This document shows, piece by piece, positions 10,698 to 18,854 of a stretch of 64,000 nt of DNA. Position 1 is the first letter of the stretch. Each line of letters opens with the position of its first letter. Source of the stretch: JAPEKQ01 sp964487295. GTDB lineage: Bacteria > Joyebacterota > Joyebacteria > Joyebacterales > Joyebacteraceae. The translations under genes were made by a program, and so were the position numbers. The stretch is from contig CAZAQL010000001.1 in assembly GCA_964487295.1 (NCBI GenBank), positions 19,722-83,721 on the forward strand, given 5' to 3'. The notes below the pieces were generated by a model. That model was not told the DNA's origin. It ran no database searches and saw nothing but the letters and a program-made list of their open reading frames with translations.

Positions 10698-11093
10698 CTA
10701 CTCCTCGGATGGGGTGGACCGCTGCTTCTCCATGTAGTCCCTGATCGCCTTGTGGAGCGCGTCGGCTGCGAGGTTGGAGCAATGCATCTTCTGCGGCGGG
10801 AGGCCGTCCAGCTCGCTGGCGACGTTCTCGCGCGTGATCTCGAGCGCCTCCTCGAGCGTCTTTCCCTTCGCCATCTCGGTGACCATGCTGCTGGTGGCGA
10901 TGGCCGAGCCGCAGCCGAACGTCTTGAACTTGATGTCGGTGATGACGTTGTCCTCGACCTTGATCTGGATCTCCATGAGGTCGCCGCAGACGGGGTTTCC
11001 CTCGACCCCGACGCCGTCCGGTGATTCGAGCTCACCCACGTTCCGCGGGTTCCTGAAGTGCTCGAGGACCTTCTCGCTGTAGATGGGAGTCAC
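10698..11093 (-). CDS. iscU: Iron-sulfur cluster assembly scaffold IscU/NifU-like
   Basis: A 131-residue scaffold on which Fe-S clusters form before transfer to apoproteins. The three cluster ligands are visible (C36 in 'NPVCGD', C61 in 'FGCGSA', C105 in 'MHCSNLA') with conserved D38 and H104. 'LPPQK' at 98-102 resembles the LPPVK motif that IscU uses to bind the HscA chaperone, which favours IscU over SufU. GTG at 11093 follows GGAG and lies 35 nt after a strong -10; longer starts would lie upstream of the transcript. No cysteine desulfurase is adjacent; the operon continues instead with membrane proteins. Confidence 0.93.
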   Translation of the reverse strand: MTPIYSEKVLEHFRNPRNVGELESPDGVGVEGNPVCGDLMEIQIKVEDNVITDIKFKTFGCGSAIATSSMVTEMAKGKTLEEALEITRENVASELDGLPPQKMHCSNLAADALHKAIRDYMEKQRSTPSEE

Positions 11094-11127
11094 GGTGTCT
11101 CGCTCCTTTCCGAAGTATGCCCCATCA

Positions 11128-11156
11128 ATGATAGACTCAGCGCGGGGGTCCGTCAA
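11128..11156 (-). promoter_or_regulatory. Sigma-70-type promoter of the iscU operon
   Basis: On the minus strand: TTGACG (11156-11151), 17 bp, TATCAT (11133-11128). This is close to consensus, and the -10 lies 34 nt upstream of the GTG start. No IscR-like operator was recognised. Confidence 0.72.
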
Positions 11157-11277
11157 GACGGCGCGTGCCGGGAAAACCGGAAGCGGCGCCTTGCTGAGTT
11201 GAGCTCGGTGGTGCTACCATGACGGCTTCGAGCGCGCCTGAGAGCGCGATGGACGCAAACCCAGCCGAGGGAATCAC

Positions 11278-13554
11278 ATGATGAGCAGTCGGTCATCGAT
11301 CAGCGTCGCGACAGCCGCCCTCTTCCTGACGCTCGCGCTCCCGCATTCGCTCTGCGCCCGCGGTGTGGGAGTGCCGCTTCCCGGGCGCGTGTCGGCGGCC
11401 GCCTCGGAGGAGGTTCGCAGGCTTCTCGAGCTCGACGCCGCCCGCACGCTCGCACGCGACGGCCGGCTCGCCCGGCAGGACCTCGAACGGGTCGACCTCG
11501 ACGTCTGTGTCGACCCGGGTCGGGGGTGGCTCTCCGGTTCGGCGACGCTCCAGTTCGAGGCGACGACGACCACCCTCGAGCTCTTCCTGAATGAGTCGCT
11601 CACGGTGCTCTCCGTGTCGGGTCCATCCGATCGCCCGCTCGGCTTCGAGCGCGAGGGGCGTCGTATCACCGTTCCCATCGGTGCGTCCGTGGACGCCCGG
11701 ACTCGCGAGATCACGATCGTGTACGAGGGGCTGATGCGACCGACGCACGGTGTGGTCGAGACCGGGCGTGGCCTGGCGGTTCTCCTCGGCGACGACTGCT
11801 GGTATCCCTCCTCCCACGCGACGGACAGGGCTCTCGTCCGTGCCGTCGTCAGGCATCCAGGCCGGTACGCCAGCGTGCTCAGCGGCTCGCTCGCCGGCAT
11901 GGCGACGCCGCCCGCGACGCGTCCGGGGCCCTGTGCGTTCGGCGACGTCTGGGAGGCGGGGAACGTCTCGCCCTGCGCGCTCGTCGTCGGCAGGATCGAG
12001 AGCCGGTGGGGCGTTCTCGGTGACGTGTTCACCGGGGCCCATCGGGATACGTCCTCCGGAGAAGCTCGGGTGTCGCGCGGTGGACGGCGGAGCCCGGTCG
12101 ACCATCAGGTCAAGCAGCCGCTCAGGTTTCTCGAGTCGTGTTTCGGTCCCTATCCCATGGACTGGCTGCACGTGGTGGTTGTGCCTCACGGCCAGCTTGG
12201 TCGAGAGGCCGTATCAGGCCCCGGTCTCATCGTCGTGGAGGCCGATGAGGACGACCCGGCTTGCGCGGCCGATCCGGATCCGGACGCGTACTTCATGGAG
12301 CTGGCGCGGATGTGGTGGGACGACGCCTACGACGCCGGTCGCGTCGTCGCGGACGGACTGGCCGCCCACATGGAGCTCGAGTGGCTCGCGAGCGTGCGAG
12401 GCGAGGAGATCGCGTCCGAGCGCAAGGACCACCGAAGGCAGCAGTACATGCGCGCGCTGACCGACTCAGGAGGAGCAGCGCCACTCTCCCTCTGCCTCGG
12501 TCCGGACGCGTCGCAGGACGAGAGGATCTCCCTCGGACGGGGCGGCGCGCTCATGGACATCTGCTCCGCCGTGCTGGGCCGTGACGACTTCTGCCGCGCC
12601 GTGCGTCGGGTGGGCGAGGATGCCGGGAGCGGTGACGCGGGTCTCGGCGCGTTCGCGCGTGAGATCGAGGACGCCCTCGGAGACACCGTCGACTGGCTGC
12701 TTTACGAATGGGTGGCGCGGGGCGACCTTCCGGTCTACGCTCTCGAGTACGAGACGCGCCCGGCTCGAGGCGGAGGATACGTCATCACAGGGACGATCCG
12801 ACAGCCCACGGAGCCGTTCAGAACGCCGGTGCCGTTGACGATCGACCTCGGTGGGTGGATCTACGACGAGTGGATCGCCATCGAGTCCGCCGACCAGCAG
12901 TTCCGGCTGGAGGCGGAGCTCGAGCCGCAAGCGGTCACGGTCGACGCCGGGAACGTGCTGCTCCGCATCGATGGCGAGGACCGGGCGCGCGTACATCACG
13001 AACTCGGACGTCGCGCGGCCGACGCCAGTCGCTGGACCGAGGCGGTCGACCAGTTCGGCGCGGCGGTCGCGCTCGACCCGGACCGGTCGGTCTACCGTTC
13101 GCGCTACGGCCTCGCCCTCGTGCGCGTCGGGCGCCCCGGCGACGGGCTCCGCGAGCTGCTTCACGCGATCGAGCTCAGTCCCTCGAACAGCGACCTTCTG
13201 TTCACGACGGGGACGCTCTCGGCCAGGATGGGAGACCACGAGACGGCCGCGGAGGTCCTCGGGCGGTACGTCCGGATGCGGCCCGCCGACCCTCGCGGCC
13301 ACGTAGAGCTCGCCATGTCGCTCATCGAGCTGGGAGACCTCGAGCAGGCCATGGCGAACCTCGACCGGTGTCCGGTCGGCTCCGACACTACGACCACCGG
13401 CCAGTGGCTCGAGCGGTACCACATAGCGGTCGGGCGCTACAGCGAGGCGCGGGGCGAGACCGAGCTCGCGGTCGCGGCGTACGAGGCGGCGCTCGACGTC
13501 AACCCCGTCTCCGACGAGGCGCGCAGGAGGCTGGCCGCCGTTCGTCAGCCGTGA
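11278..13554 (+). CDS. Degenerate M1-aminopeptidase-like protein with C-terminal TPRs, exported
   Basis: A 758-residue protein with a signal peptide (about 1-26). The N-terminal half resembles an M1 peptidase: a beta-sandwich (about 65-150), a remnant of the exopeptidase loop before 'SGPGLIVVE', then the helix where M1 enzymes have HExxH-x18-E. Here it reads M340-E-L-A-R344 followed by 'WWDD' and 'ADGLAAHMELEW'. Both zinc histidines are missing and the third ligand is Asp359, so it is probably not a zinc peptidase. Residues about 580-755 form at least four TPRs. Possible roles are substrate binding or scaffolding outside the cytoplasm; this is inference. GAGGGA precedes the ATG. Confidence 0.72.
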   Translation: MMSSRSSISVATAALFLTLALPHSLCARGVGVPLPGRVSAAASEEVRRLLELDAARTLARDGRLARQDLERVDLDVCVDPGRGWLSGSATLQFEATTTTLELFLNESLTVLSVSGPSDRPLGFEREGRRITVPIGASVDARTREITIVYEGLMRPTHGVVETGRGLAVLLGDDCWYPSSHATDRALVRAVVRHPGRYASVLSGSLAGMATPPATRPGPCAFGDVWEAGNVSPCALVVGRIESRWGVLGDVFTGAHRDTSSGEARVSRGGRRSPVDHQVKQPLRFLESCFGPYPMDWLHVVVVPHGQLGREAVSGPGLIVVEADEDDPACAADPDPDAYFMELARMWWDDAYDAGRVVADGLAAHMELEWLASVRGEEIASERKDHRRQQYMRALTDSGGAAPLSLCLGPDASQDERISLGRGGALMDICSAVLGRDDFCRAVRRVGEDAGSGDAGLGAFAREIEDALGDTVDWLLYEWVARGDLPVYALEYETRPARGGGYVITGTIRQPTEPFRTPVPLTIDLGGWIYDEWIAIESADQQFRLEAELEPQAVTVDAGNVLLRIDGEDRARVHHELGRRAADASRWTEAVDQFGAAVALDPDRSVYRSRYGLALVRVGRPGDGLRELLHAIELSPSNSDLLFTTGTLSARMGDHETAAEVLGRYVRMRPADPRGHVELAMSLIELGDLEQAMANLDRCPVGSDTTTTGQWLERYHIAVGRYSEARGETELAVAAYEAALDVNPVSDEARRRLAAVRQP

Positions 13555-13571
13555 TGCGGCCGGGGCCCGCG

Positions 13572-13601
13572 TTGATGCGCGCGACGGCCGCATGGTAGGA
13601 T
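13572..13601 (+). promoter_or_regulatory. Putative trpS promoter
   Basis: TTGATG, 18 bp, TAGGAT; the -10 ends 57 nt before the trpS ATG. No T-box or Trp attenuator was recognised in the short leader. Confidence 0.42.
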
Positions 13602-13658
13602 GGAGCGACGGCGCTCAGGCGTCAGAGGAACGACACGGTTCCACACCCGGGAGACACC

Positions 13659-14648
13659 ATGCGGAAGCACTTCTTCAGCGGCATTCAGCCGAGCGGACGG
13701 CTGCACATCGGGAACTACATCGGCGCCATCAAGCAGTGGATCGGGCTCCAGGACCAGTACGCGCCGATCTTCGGGATCGTCGACTACCACGCGGTCACCG
13801 TTCCCTACGAGGCCTCCGAGATGCCCACGCGCGTGCTGGACGCGGCGGCGGCATACCTCGCCGCCGGGGTCGACCCGGAGAAGAGCATTCTCATGGTCCA
13901 GTCGCACGTGCCCGAGCACACGGAACTCGCGTGGGTCCTCAACTGCCTGACCCCCATGGGAAGGCTCTCGCGCATCCCGACGTTCAAGGACAAGGTCCGT
14001 CAGAGTCCGGGCCAGGTCAGCATGGGGCTGTTCGACTACCCGGTTCTCATGGCCGCTGATATCCTCCTCTATAAGTCGGAGATCGTGCCCGTCGGCGAGG
14101 ACCAGGTGCCGCATCTCGAGTTCACGCGCGAGGTCGCGAGGAAGTTCAACGCGACGTTCGGCGAGACGTTCCCGGAGCCCTCCGAGGTTCTGGGGAAGGG
14201 TGCCCGCCTCCTCGGGTTGGACGGTGAGTTCAAGATGAGCAAGAGCCTGGACAACTGCATCTATCTCGACGATTCGGACGAGGAGATCGAGAAGAAGATC
14301 GCGACGGCGAAGACCGACCCGGCGCGGAAGCGGCGCGACGACCCCGGGAACCCGGACGTCTGCAATATCTTCAACTACCACAAGGTCTTCTCCACGCCGG
14401 AGGAGCAGGCCCACTGCTCCGAGGGCTGCCGCACGGCCGGCATCGGATGCGTCGAGTGTAAGCGCATCCTCGTCGGGCACATGAAGGAGATGATCGGACC
14501 GCTCCGCGAGAGGCGCGAGGAGCTCCTGGCGGAGCCGGACGACATCATGGATGTGCTGGCCGACGGCGCCGACCGCGCCCGCTCGATCGCGCGGGAGACG
14601 ATGCGCGAGGTCCGCGAGCGGATGGGACTCGCCGTTCGGGGAGGATAG
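13659..14648 (+). CDS. trpS: Tryptophanyl-tRNA synthetase, [4Fe-4S]-motif type
   Basis: A 329-residue class I synthetase that charges tRNA-Trp. The HIGH-type motif is H16-I-G-N and the KMSKS loop is K192-M-S-K-S196; 'SGIQPSGRLHIGN' is typical. Four cysteines (C235, C257, C264, C267) have C-x21-C-x6-C-x2-C spacing, nearly that of the Thermotoga maritima enzyme, which binds a [4Fe-4S] cluster near the anticodon-binding region. A cluster is therefore likely here (established for that subfamily, inferred for this protein). The next gene starts 1 nt after the stop. Confidence 0.96.
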   Translation: MRKHFFSGIQPSGRLHIGNYIGAIKQWIGLQDQYAPIFGIVDYHAVTVPYEASEMPTRVLDAAAAYLAAGVDPEKSILMVQSHVPEHTELAWVLNCLTPMGRLSRIPTFKDKVRQSPGQVSMGLFDYPVLMAADILLYKSEIVPVGEDQVPHLEFTREVARKFNATFGETFPEPSEVLGKGARLLGLDGEFKMSKSLDNCIYLDDSDEEIEKKIATAKTDPARKRRDDPGNPDVCNIFNYHKVFSTPEEQAHCSEGCRTAGIGCVECKRILVGHMKEMIGPLRERREELLAEPDDIMDVLADGADRARSIARETMREVRERMGLAVRGG

Positions 14649-14649
14649 C

Positions 14650-15267
14650 ATGGCAGAGGAACGCGACGAGCGATGGGTCTACGTGGCGCTCGCCGCCATC
14701 GCCGTGGGATACCTCGTCCACGCGAACTGGGAGACGATCGTCGACCGGGTGAGCCTCAGGGGCATCGGCAGGTTCACGTCGTCCATCGGGTACCTCGTCG
14801 CCCCCCTCGGGGCCGCCGCCCTCGCGCTCTATCGCAGAAAGAAGGCGGAGGGAACGAAGCGCGAGTGGGAGCAGCAGGCCTTCGCCGAGGGGATCGTTCG
14901 CGAGGAGCAGGGCGTCAGTGGCCGAAAGGTCGACACCAAGGGTCGCGGGACCTTCCGCGCGGACCTGCGGCTGACGCGCATGGCCCTCTACGTGTTCGAC
15001 AGGAGCGGCCGTGTGGAGCCCATGCGGCTGCTGGTCCACATGGAGGCGGTGACGGATCTCGGGCTCTACGACGTGGAGTACGAGCCGGGACGGGCCGGCG
15101 GCTCCTTCACCGTCCGCGTCGTCGGGAAGTCGAAGTTCGGGCTCCGTTTCGAGAGCGCGCAGGCGCTGGGATGGTGGACGGACATCCGGAAGGTGCTGGG
15201 TCTCCCGGCGGACCGCCACAGGGCGCCATCCGCCGAGGGCGGGGATGCCGCCACGCCGTCCGATTGA
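14650..15267 (+). CDS. Conserved membrane-anchored hypothetical protein
   Basis: A 205-residue protein not recognised by family. It has two N-terminal hydrophobic stretches (about 8-24 and 42-60), a short basic segment, and a C-terminal soluble domain (about 95-185) of alternating strands ending in a helix ('ALGWWTDIRKVLGL'). The last part looks like a PH/GRAM-type fold, but that is only a visual resemblance. The ATG is 1 nt after the trpS stop, so it is probably co-transcribed. Longer in-frame starts inside trpS were rejected. Confidence 0.62.
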   Translation: MAEERDERWVYVALAAIAVGYLVHANWETIVDRVSLRGIGRFTSSIGYLVAPLGAAALALYRRKKAEGTKREWEQQAFAEGIVREEQGVSGRKVDTKGRGTFRADLRLTRMALYVFDRSGRVEPMRLLVHMEAVTDLGLYDVEYEPGRAGGSFTVRVVGKSKFGLRFESAQALGWWTDIRKVLGLPADRHRAPSAEGGDAATPSD

Positions 15268-15347
15268 GACGGACACGATGATCACAAGCGAGATGCTCCG
15301 GCCGTCGCTCCACCATGTGGCGGCCGATTCTGCCTGAGGGGGTGACG

Positions 15348-16703
15348 ATGCACAGCTACATCTTCCGCGAGTACGACATCCGGGGCGTGGTGGAGCGCGA
15401 CCTGACCGAGGACGTGGTCAGAAACATAGGGCGCGGGTTCGGGACGTACGTCATCCGCCACGGCGGGTCGACCGTCTCGCTCGGCGGCGACGTGCGGCTC
15501 TCGACGCCGCGTTTCCGCGAGCTCATCACCGAGGGACTCACGTCGGTCGGAGCGAACGTCGTCGACGTCGGGACCGTCCCGACGCCCGCGCTCTATTTCA
15601 CGCTCTTCGAGCTGCCGGTGGACGCGTCGCTCATGATCACGGGGAGCCACAATCCGCCCGACATGAACGGTTTCAAGCTCAATCTCGGGCCGGCCAGCGT
15701 CTACGGCGAGGAGATCCAGAGGATCCGCGAGATCATCGAAGCGGGAGATTACGAGGACGGGAGCGGGACGACGACGACAGCGGACATCCTGGAGCCGTAC
15801 AAGAGGGCGATCCGCGAGCGCATCCATCTCGAGCGTCCGCTCAAGGTTGTCGTCGACTGCGGCAACGGTTGCGGGTCGCTCGTTGCGGAGGATCTATTGT
15901 CGAGCATCGGGTGTGAGCTCGTTTCTCTCTACTGCGAGCCGGACGGAACGTTCCCGAACCATCACCCCGATCCGACGGTGATGGAGTACATCACCGACCT
16001 CATCGCGGCGGTGAAGGAGCACGGCGCCGATATCGGCATCGGCTACGACGGTGACGCCGACCGTGTGGGCGTGGTGGACGAGAAGGGCGAGGTCGTCTAC
16101 GCGGACAAGATGCTCGCGCTCCTCGCGCGAGAGGTTCTCGCGAAGGGTCCGGCGAAGATCGTCTTCGACGTCAAGTGTTCTCAGGCGCTCGTCGAGGATA
16201 TCGAAGCCCACGGCGGCACGCCCATCATGTGGAAGACGGGACACTCGCTCCTCAAGGAGAAGATCCGCGAGACCGGCGCGCCGATCGGGGGCGAGATGAG
16301 CGGCCACATGGTGCTCGCGGACGATTTCCACGTCGTGGATGACGCCGTCTACGCGTCGTGCAGGATCCTCCAAATGCTGTCGCGGACGGACAAGCCGCTC
16401 TCGGCGATGGTCTCGACCATCCCGCACTATCACGCGACGCCCGAGATCCGCGGGGAGACCACGGATGATGCGACGAAGTTCGCGATGGTCGAGAAGGCCG
16501 TCGAGTACTTCAAGGCGAACTACGACGTCATCGATGTCGACGGCGTGAGGATCCTTTTCGGCGACGGCTGGGGCCTCGTCCGAGCCTCCAACACACAGCC
16601 CGTCATCGTCATGCGCTTCGAGGCGAAGACCCGCGAACGGCTGGAGGAGATACAGGCCCTCGTGACCGATAAGTTGAGGGAATACGGGGAGATACGGCTG
16701 TAG
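15348..16703 (+). CDS. Phosphomannomutase/phosphoglucomutase (alpha-D-phosphohexomutase)
   Basis: A 451-residue enzyme that interconverts hexose 1- and 6-phosphates for sugar-nucleotide and surface-polysaccharide synthesis. All four family loops are visible: phosphoserine S100 in 'TGSHNPPD', the Mg2+ loop 'DGDADR', the sugar-specificity loop 'GGEMSGH' and the phosphate-binding loop 'RASNTQP'. The opening 'FREYDIRG' is typical of the bacterial PMM/PGM group. The ATG at 15348 follows GAGGGGG; an earlier ATG (15315) lacks a ribosome site. Substrate preference (mannose or glucose) cannot be fixed from sequence. A sigma/anti-sigma pair follows 41 nt downstream. Confidence 0.94.
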   Translation: MHSYIFREYDIRGVVERDLTEDVVRNIGRGFGTYVIRHGGSTVSLGGDVRLSTPRFRELITEGLTSVGANVVDVGTVPTPALYFTLFELPVDASLMITGSHNPPDMNGFKLNLGPASVYGEEIQRIREIIEAGDYEDGSGTTTTADILEPYKRAIRERIHLERPLKVVVDCGNGCGSLVAEDLLSSIGCELVSLYCEPDGTFPNHHPDPTVMEYITDLIAAVKEHGADIGIGYDGDADRVGVVDEKGEVVYADKMLALLAREVLAKGPAKIVFDVKCSQALVEDIEAHGGTPIMWKTGHSLLKEKIRETGAPIGGEMSGHMVLADDFHVVDDAVYASCRILQMLSRTDKPLSAMVSTIPHYHATPEIRGETTDDATKFAMVEKAVEYFKANYDVIDVDGVRILFGDGWGLVRASNTQPVIVMRFEAKTRERLEEIQALVTDKLREYGEIRL

Positions 16704-16744
16704 AGAGCAGCGTGTGAATACCCCATCGCACGCCCCGTCTAAGG

Positions 16745-17392
16745 ATGCTGCGAGAGACCATGCCTGAGCGCGATCCCAGGGAGATCGACCTCGAGAAGGT
16801 CCGTGCCAGTCAGGCCGGGGACCACGAGGCATTCGATTTCCTCATCGACAAGTACAAGGATGTCGTCTACGCGGTCGCGTACCGGTTCGCGCACGACCAG
16901 GATCTTGCGATGGACCTGGCGCAGGACACGTTCATCCGCGCGTACAAGGGCATCAAGAGCTTCAAGGGAAGATCCAGTTTCTCGACGTGGCTCTACCGGA
17001 TCGCGATGAACACGTGTATCGACTACACGAGGAAGCACTCGCGTTCCGTCGCGTCTCAGGCAGTGCCGGAGGAGGTCGCGGAGTACGCCGACAGCGAGCC
17101 GATCGGCAGGAAGCCCGACAGGGGGCCGGCGAGACGGGTCCTCACGAGGGAGCTCGGCGAGCAGATCCAGCGGGCGGTCGACGCGCTGCCCGAGTACCAC
17201 CGGTCGGTGTTCGTGCTCTACGAGATCGAGGGGATGTCATACAAGGAGATCGCGGACGTCGTCGGTTGCTCGATCGGCACGGTGATGTCGCGACTTCACT
17301 ACGCAAGGAAGAAGCTGCGCGTGATGCTCGAACCCTATGTGGATGGCGGTATCGACGTCGGCGCGGCGGACGGGGAGAGCGGGAAGAACTGA
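16745..17392 (+). CDS. ECF RNA polymerase sigma factor (RpoE-like)
   Basis: Up to 215 residues. Region 2 (about 25-95) carries 'YRFAHDQDLAMDLAQDTFIRAY' in part, with the 'DLAQDTF' signature and 'FSTWLYRIAMN'. Region 4 (about 150-205) carries 'LPEYHRSVFVLYEIEGMSYKE' in part and 'VMSRLHYARKKL'. It directs RNA polymerase to a stress regulon. Neither ATG (16745 or 16760) has a strong ribosome site; the second gives a more usual N terminus. The zinc-finger anti-sigma gene begins 5 nt after the stop, a standard pairing. A region resembling this one also occurs at the left edge of the window, so at least two ECF systems exist. Confidence 0.93.
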   Translation: MLRETMPERDPREIDLEKVRASQAGDHEAFDFLIDKYKDVVYAVAYRFAHDQDLAMDLAQDTFIRAYKGIKSFKGRSSFSTWLYRIAMNTCIDYTRKHSRSVASQAVPEEVAEYADSEPIGRKPDRGPARRVLTRELGEQIQRAVDALPEYHRSVFVLYEIEGMSYKEIADVVGCSIGTVMSRLHYARKKLRVMLEPYVDGGIDVGAADGESGKN

Positions 17393-17397
17393 CAGCT

Positions 17398-17946
17398 ATG
17401 AGCAAGCCCTGCAGACTGGAGAAGCACCTGACGGCCTACGCGGACGGCGAGCTCTCGCCGCGCCGGCGGAGACAGGTCGAGCGTCATCTCGAGTCGTGCG
17501 CCGCGTGTTCGCGCGAACTTGACTCGATCCTCGCCTTTGATAGAATCCTCACTGAGGCTCCGTCCGTTCCCGACGTCACGCCGGAGAAGTGGGAACGGTT
17601 CGGAAGGCTCCTTTCGCAGGAGATGGACCGGATCGACAGGGCGGCGGCCCGGACCCCGCGGGTGCGTGAGGCCCGTCCGGTCTTCGCGGACCTCAGGCGC
17701 CGCGCGATCGCCTTCGCGGGAGTCGCCGTGGCCGCTGCGATCGCGGTCTTCGCGTTCTGGCCGACGGCCGTCGCGCCGATAGGCCTCTCCGCGAACAACG
17801 CGTGCAGCGTCGAGAGCCTCGAGACCTACGGAAGCGGCTATACCCCCATGGCATTCACCTCGAACGACCCTGAGATGACCGTCATCTGGGTGTTCTCCGA
17901 GGACGCTGAGGCGGGGGGAAGGGGCGAGACGCCGGGATCGATCTAG
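17398..17946 (+). CDS. Membrane-bound zf-HC2 anti-sigma factor
   Basis: A 182-residue protein. The N-terminal zf-HC2 domain has 'RHLESCAAC' (H-x3-C-x2-C, about residues 28-36). A basic linker follows, then one hydrophobic helix (about 100-122, ending 'FAFWP') and a short extracytoplasmic tail. It would sequester the sigma factor encoded 5 nt upstream until a signal releases it. No protease for its cleavage is adjacent, though an M50 intramembrane protease lies at 35-36 kb; a link between them is speculative. The start at 17398 is fixed by position; the longer in-frame reading into the sigma gene is a shadow. Confidence 0.87.
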   Translation: MSKPCRLEKHLTAYADGELSPRRRRQVERHLESCAACSRELDSILAFDRILTEAPSVPDVTPEKWERFGRLLSQEMDRIDRAAARTPRVREARPVFADLRRRAIAFAGVAVAAAIAVFAFWPTAVAPIGLSANNACSVESLETYGSGYTPMAFTSNDPEMTVIWVFSEDAEAGGRGETPGSI

Positions 17947-17968
17947 GCGAGGGGTTCCGCTCCGGGTG

Positions 17969-17977
17969 TGGTATCAT
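17969..17977 (+). promoter_or_regulatory. Putative extended -10 element
   Basis: T-G-G-TATCAT (TGnTATCAT) 39 nt before the ATG of the next gene, with no convincing -35. Confidence 0.32.
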
Positions 17978-18016
17978 CGAGAGTGGAATGGGTTTCGTGA
18001 CGCGGGTCGGAGACGT

Positions 18017-18538
18017 ATGAGACGAACTGTCATCACGTGCGTTGTCGTGCTTGCCGTGGCGCTTCTGTTCGCGCCGGGCCGCGCGGCCGCGGAAGAGGTG
18101 ACGATCCAGGTGACCTCGATCGCGGCCGCGTCCCTTTCCGGGGCGCAGCTCGGCGACGCTGAGGCCCGGATCGACGAGGAACTCTCCGCCTACGCGCAGA
18201 AGCTCCAGGCGCTCTTCGCCTACAACAGCTACACATTCCTCGGTGACGTCAGGACGCGGATGGACTTCGGTTCGGCAGAGCGCCTCCAGTTGCCGGAGCA
18301 CTTCGCCATGGAGGTCGAGCCGACGCGGTTCGACCGCGAAGGCGCAGGGCGGATCGAGATGATGGTGACCCTGCTCCGCGACGTCAGGACGGAGGGCGCG
18401 AGTGGCCAGCGCGGTCACCCCCGGGACGAGATCGTCCTGCGAACGCGGATCCGCCTGGAGAACGGCGGGACCGTGCTGCTCGGAGGTCCTCCGATCGGCG
18501 GAGGCGTGCTGATCCTGGCGCTCTCCGCGAGACGGTAG
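18017..18538 (+). CDS. Exported hypothetical protein
   Basis: A 173-residue protein with a clear signal peptide (basic start, hydrophobic core, cleavage after 'GRAAA'). The mature part has helix then strands with 'YNSYTFLGDVRTRMDFGSAE' in part and ends in a glycine-rich strand 'GGTVLLGGPPIGGGVLILAL'. This resembles small proteins that accompany anti-sigma operons, but no family is recognised. The ATG at 18017 follows GGAG at 5-nt spacing. It lies downstream of the sigma/anti-sigma pair, possibly in the same transcript. Confidence 0.62.
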   Translation: MRRTVITCVVVLAVALLFAPGRAAAEEVTIQVTSIAAASLSGAQLGDAEARIDEELSAYAQKLQALFAYNSYTFLGDVRTRMDFGSAERLQLPEHFAMEVEPTRFDREGAGRIEMMVTLLRDVRTEGASGQRGHPRDEIVLRTRIRLENGGTVLLGGPPIGGGVLILALSARR

Positions 18539-18615
18539 TTCCCGACCCGCGATGATGCGAGAACCCGGAGGCTCTCCGGTGCAGTTGTGAGGAGGCTGTC
18601 GCGCGCGGCAGCCTC

Positions 18616-18745
18616 CTCGCTTATCCGGGCTCCGTCCGGCGGGGTTGCCGGGGAAAGGCGGAGCCGCCGTCGCTTATCCGGGTTCAGTCCGGCGAGGTTG
18701 CCGGGCAGAGGCGGAGCCGCCCCCGCTTATCCGGGCTCAGTTCAC
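18616..18745. repeat. Imperfect tandem repeat of about 54 bp, 2.4 copies
   Basis: CGCTTATCCGGG-type units start at 18616, 18669 and 18724 (53 and 55 bp apart), each continuing with GTTGCCGGG and GGCGGAGCCGCC. The whole gap 18539-18854 has no gene; it holds this repeat and the ribosome site of the next gene. Confidence 0.82.
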
Positions 18746-18854
18746 CCGTTCGTGAATAGCCATTCTTCCCCTCCCGTCATATCACTCGCAGACCCGACGG
18801 ACCGGTCCCTGGATGACGCAGGGAGGCCGTCACGAAAGGGGAGGTGAGATCCCT

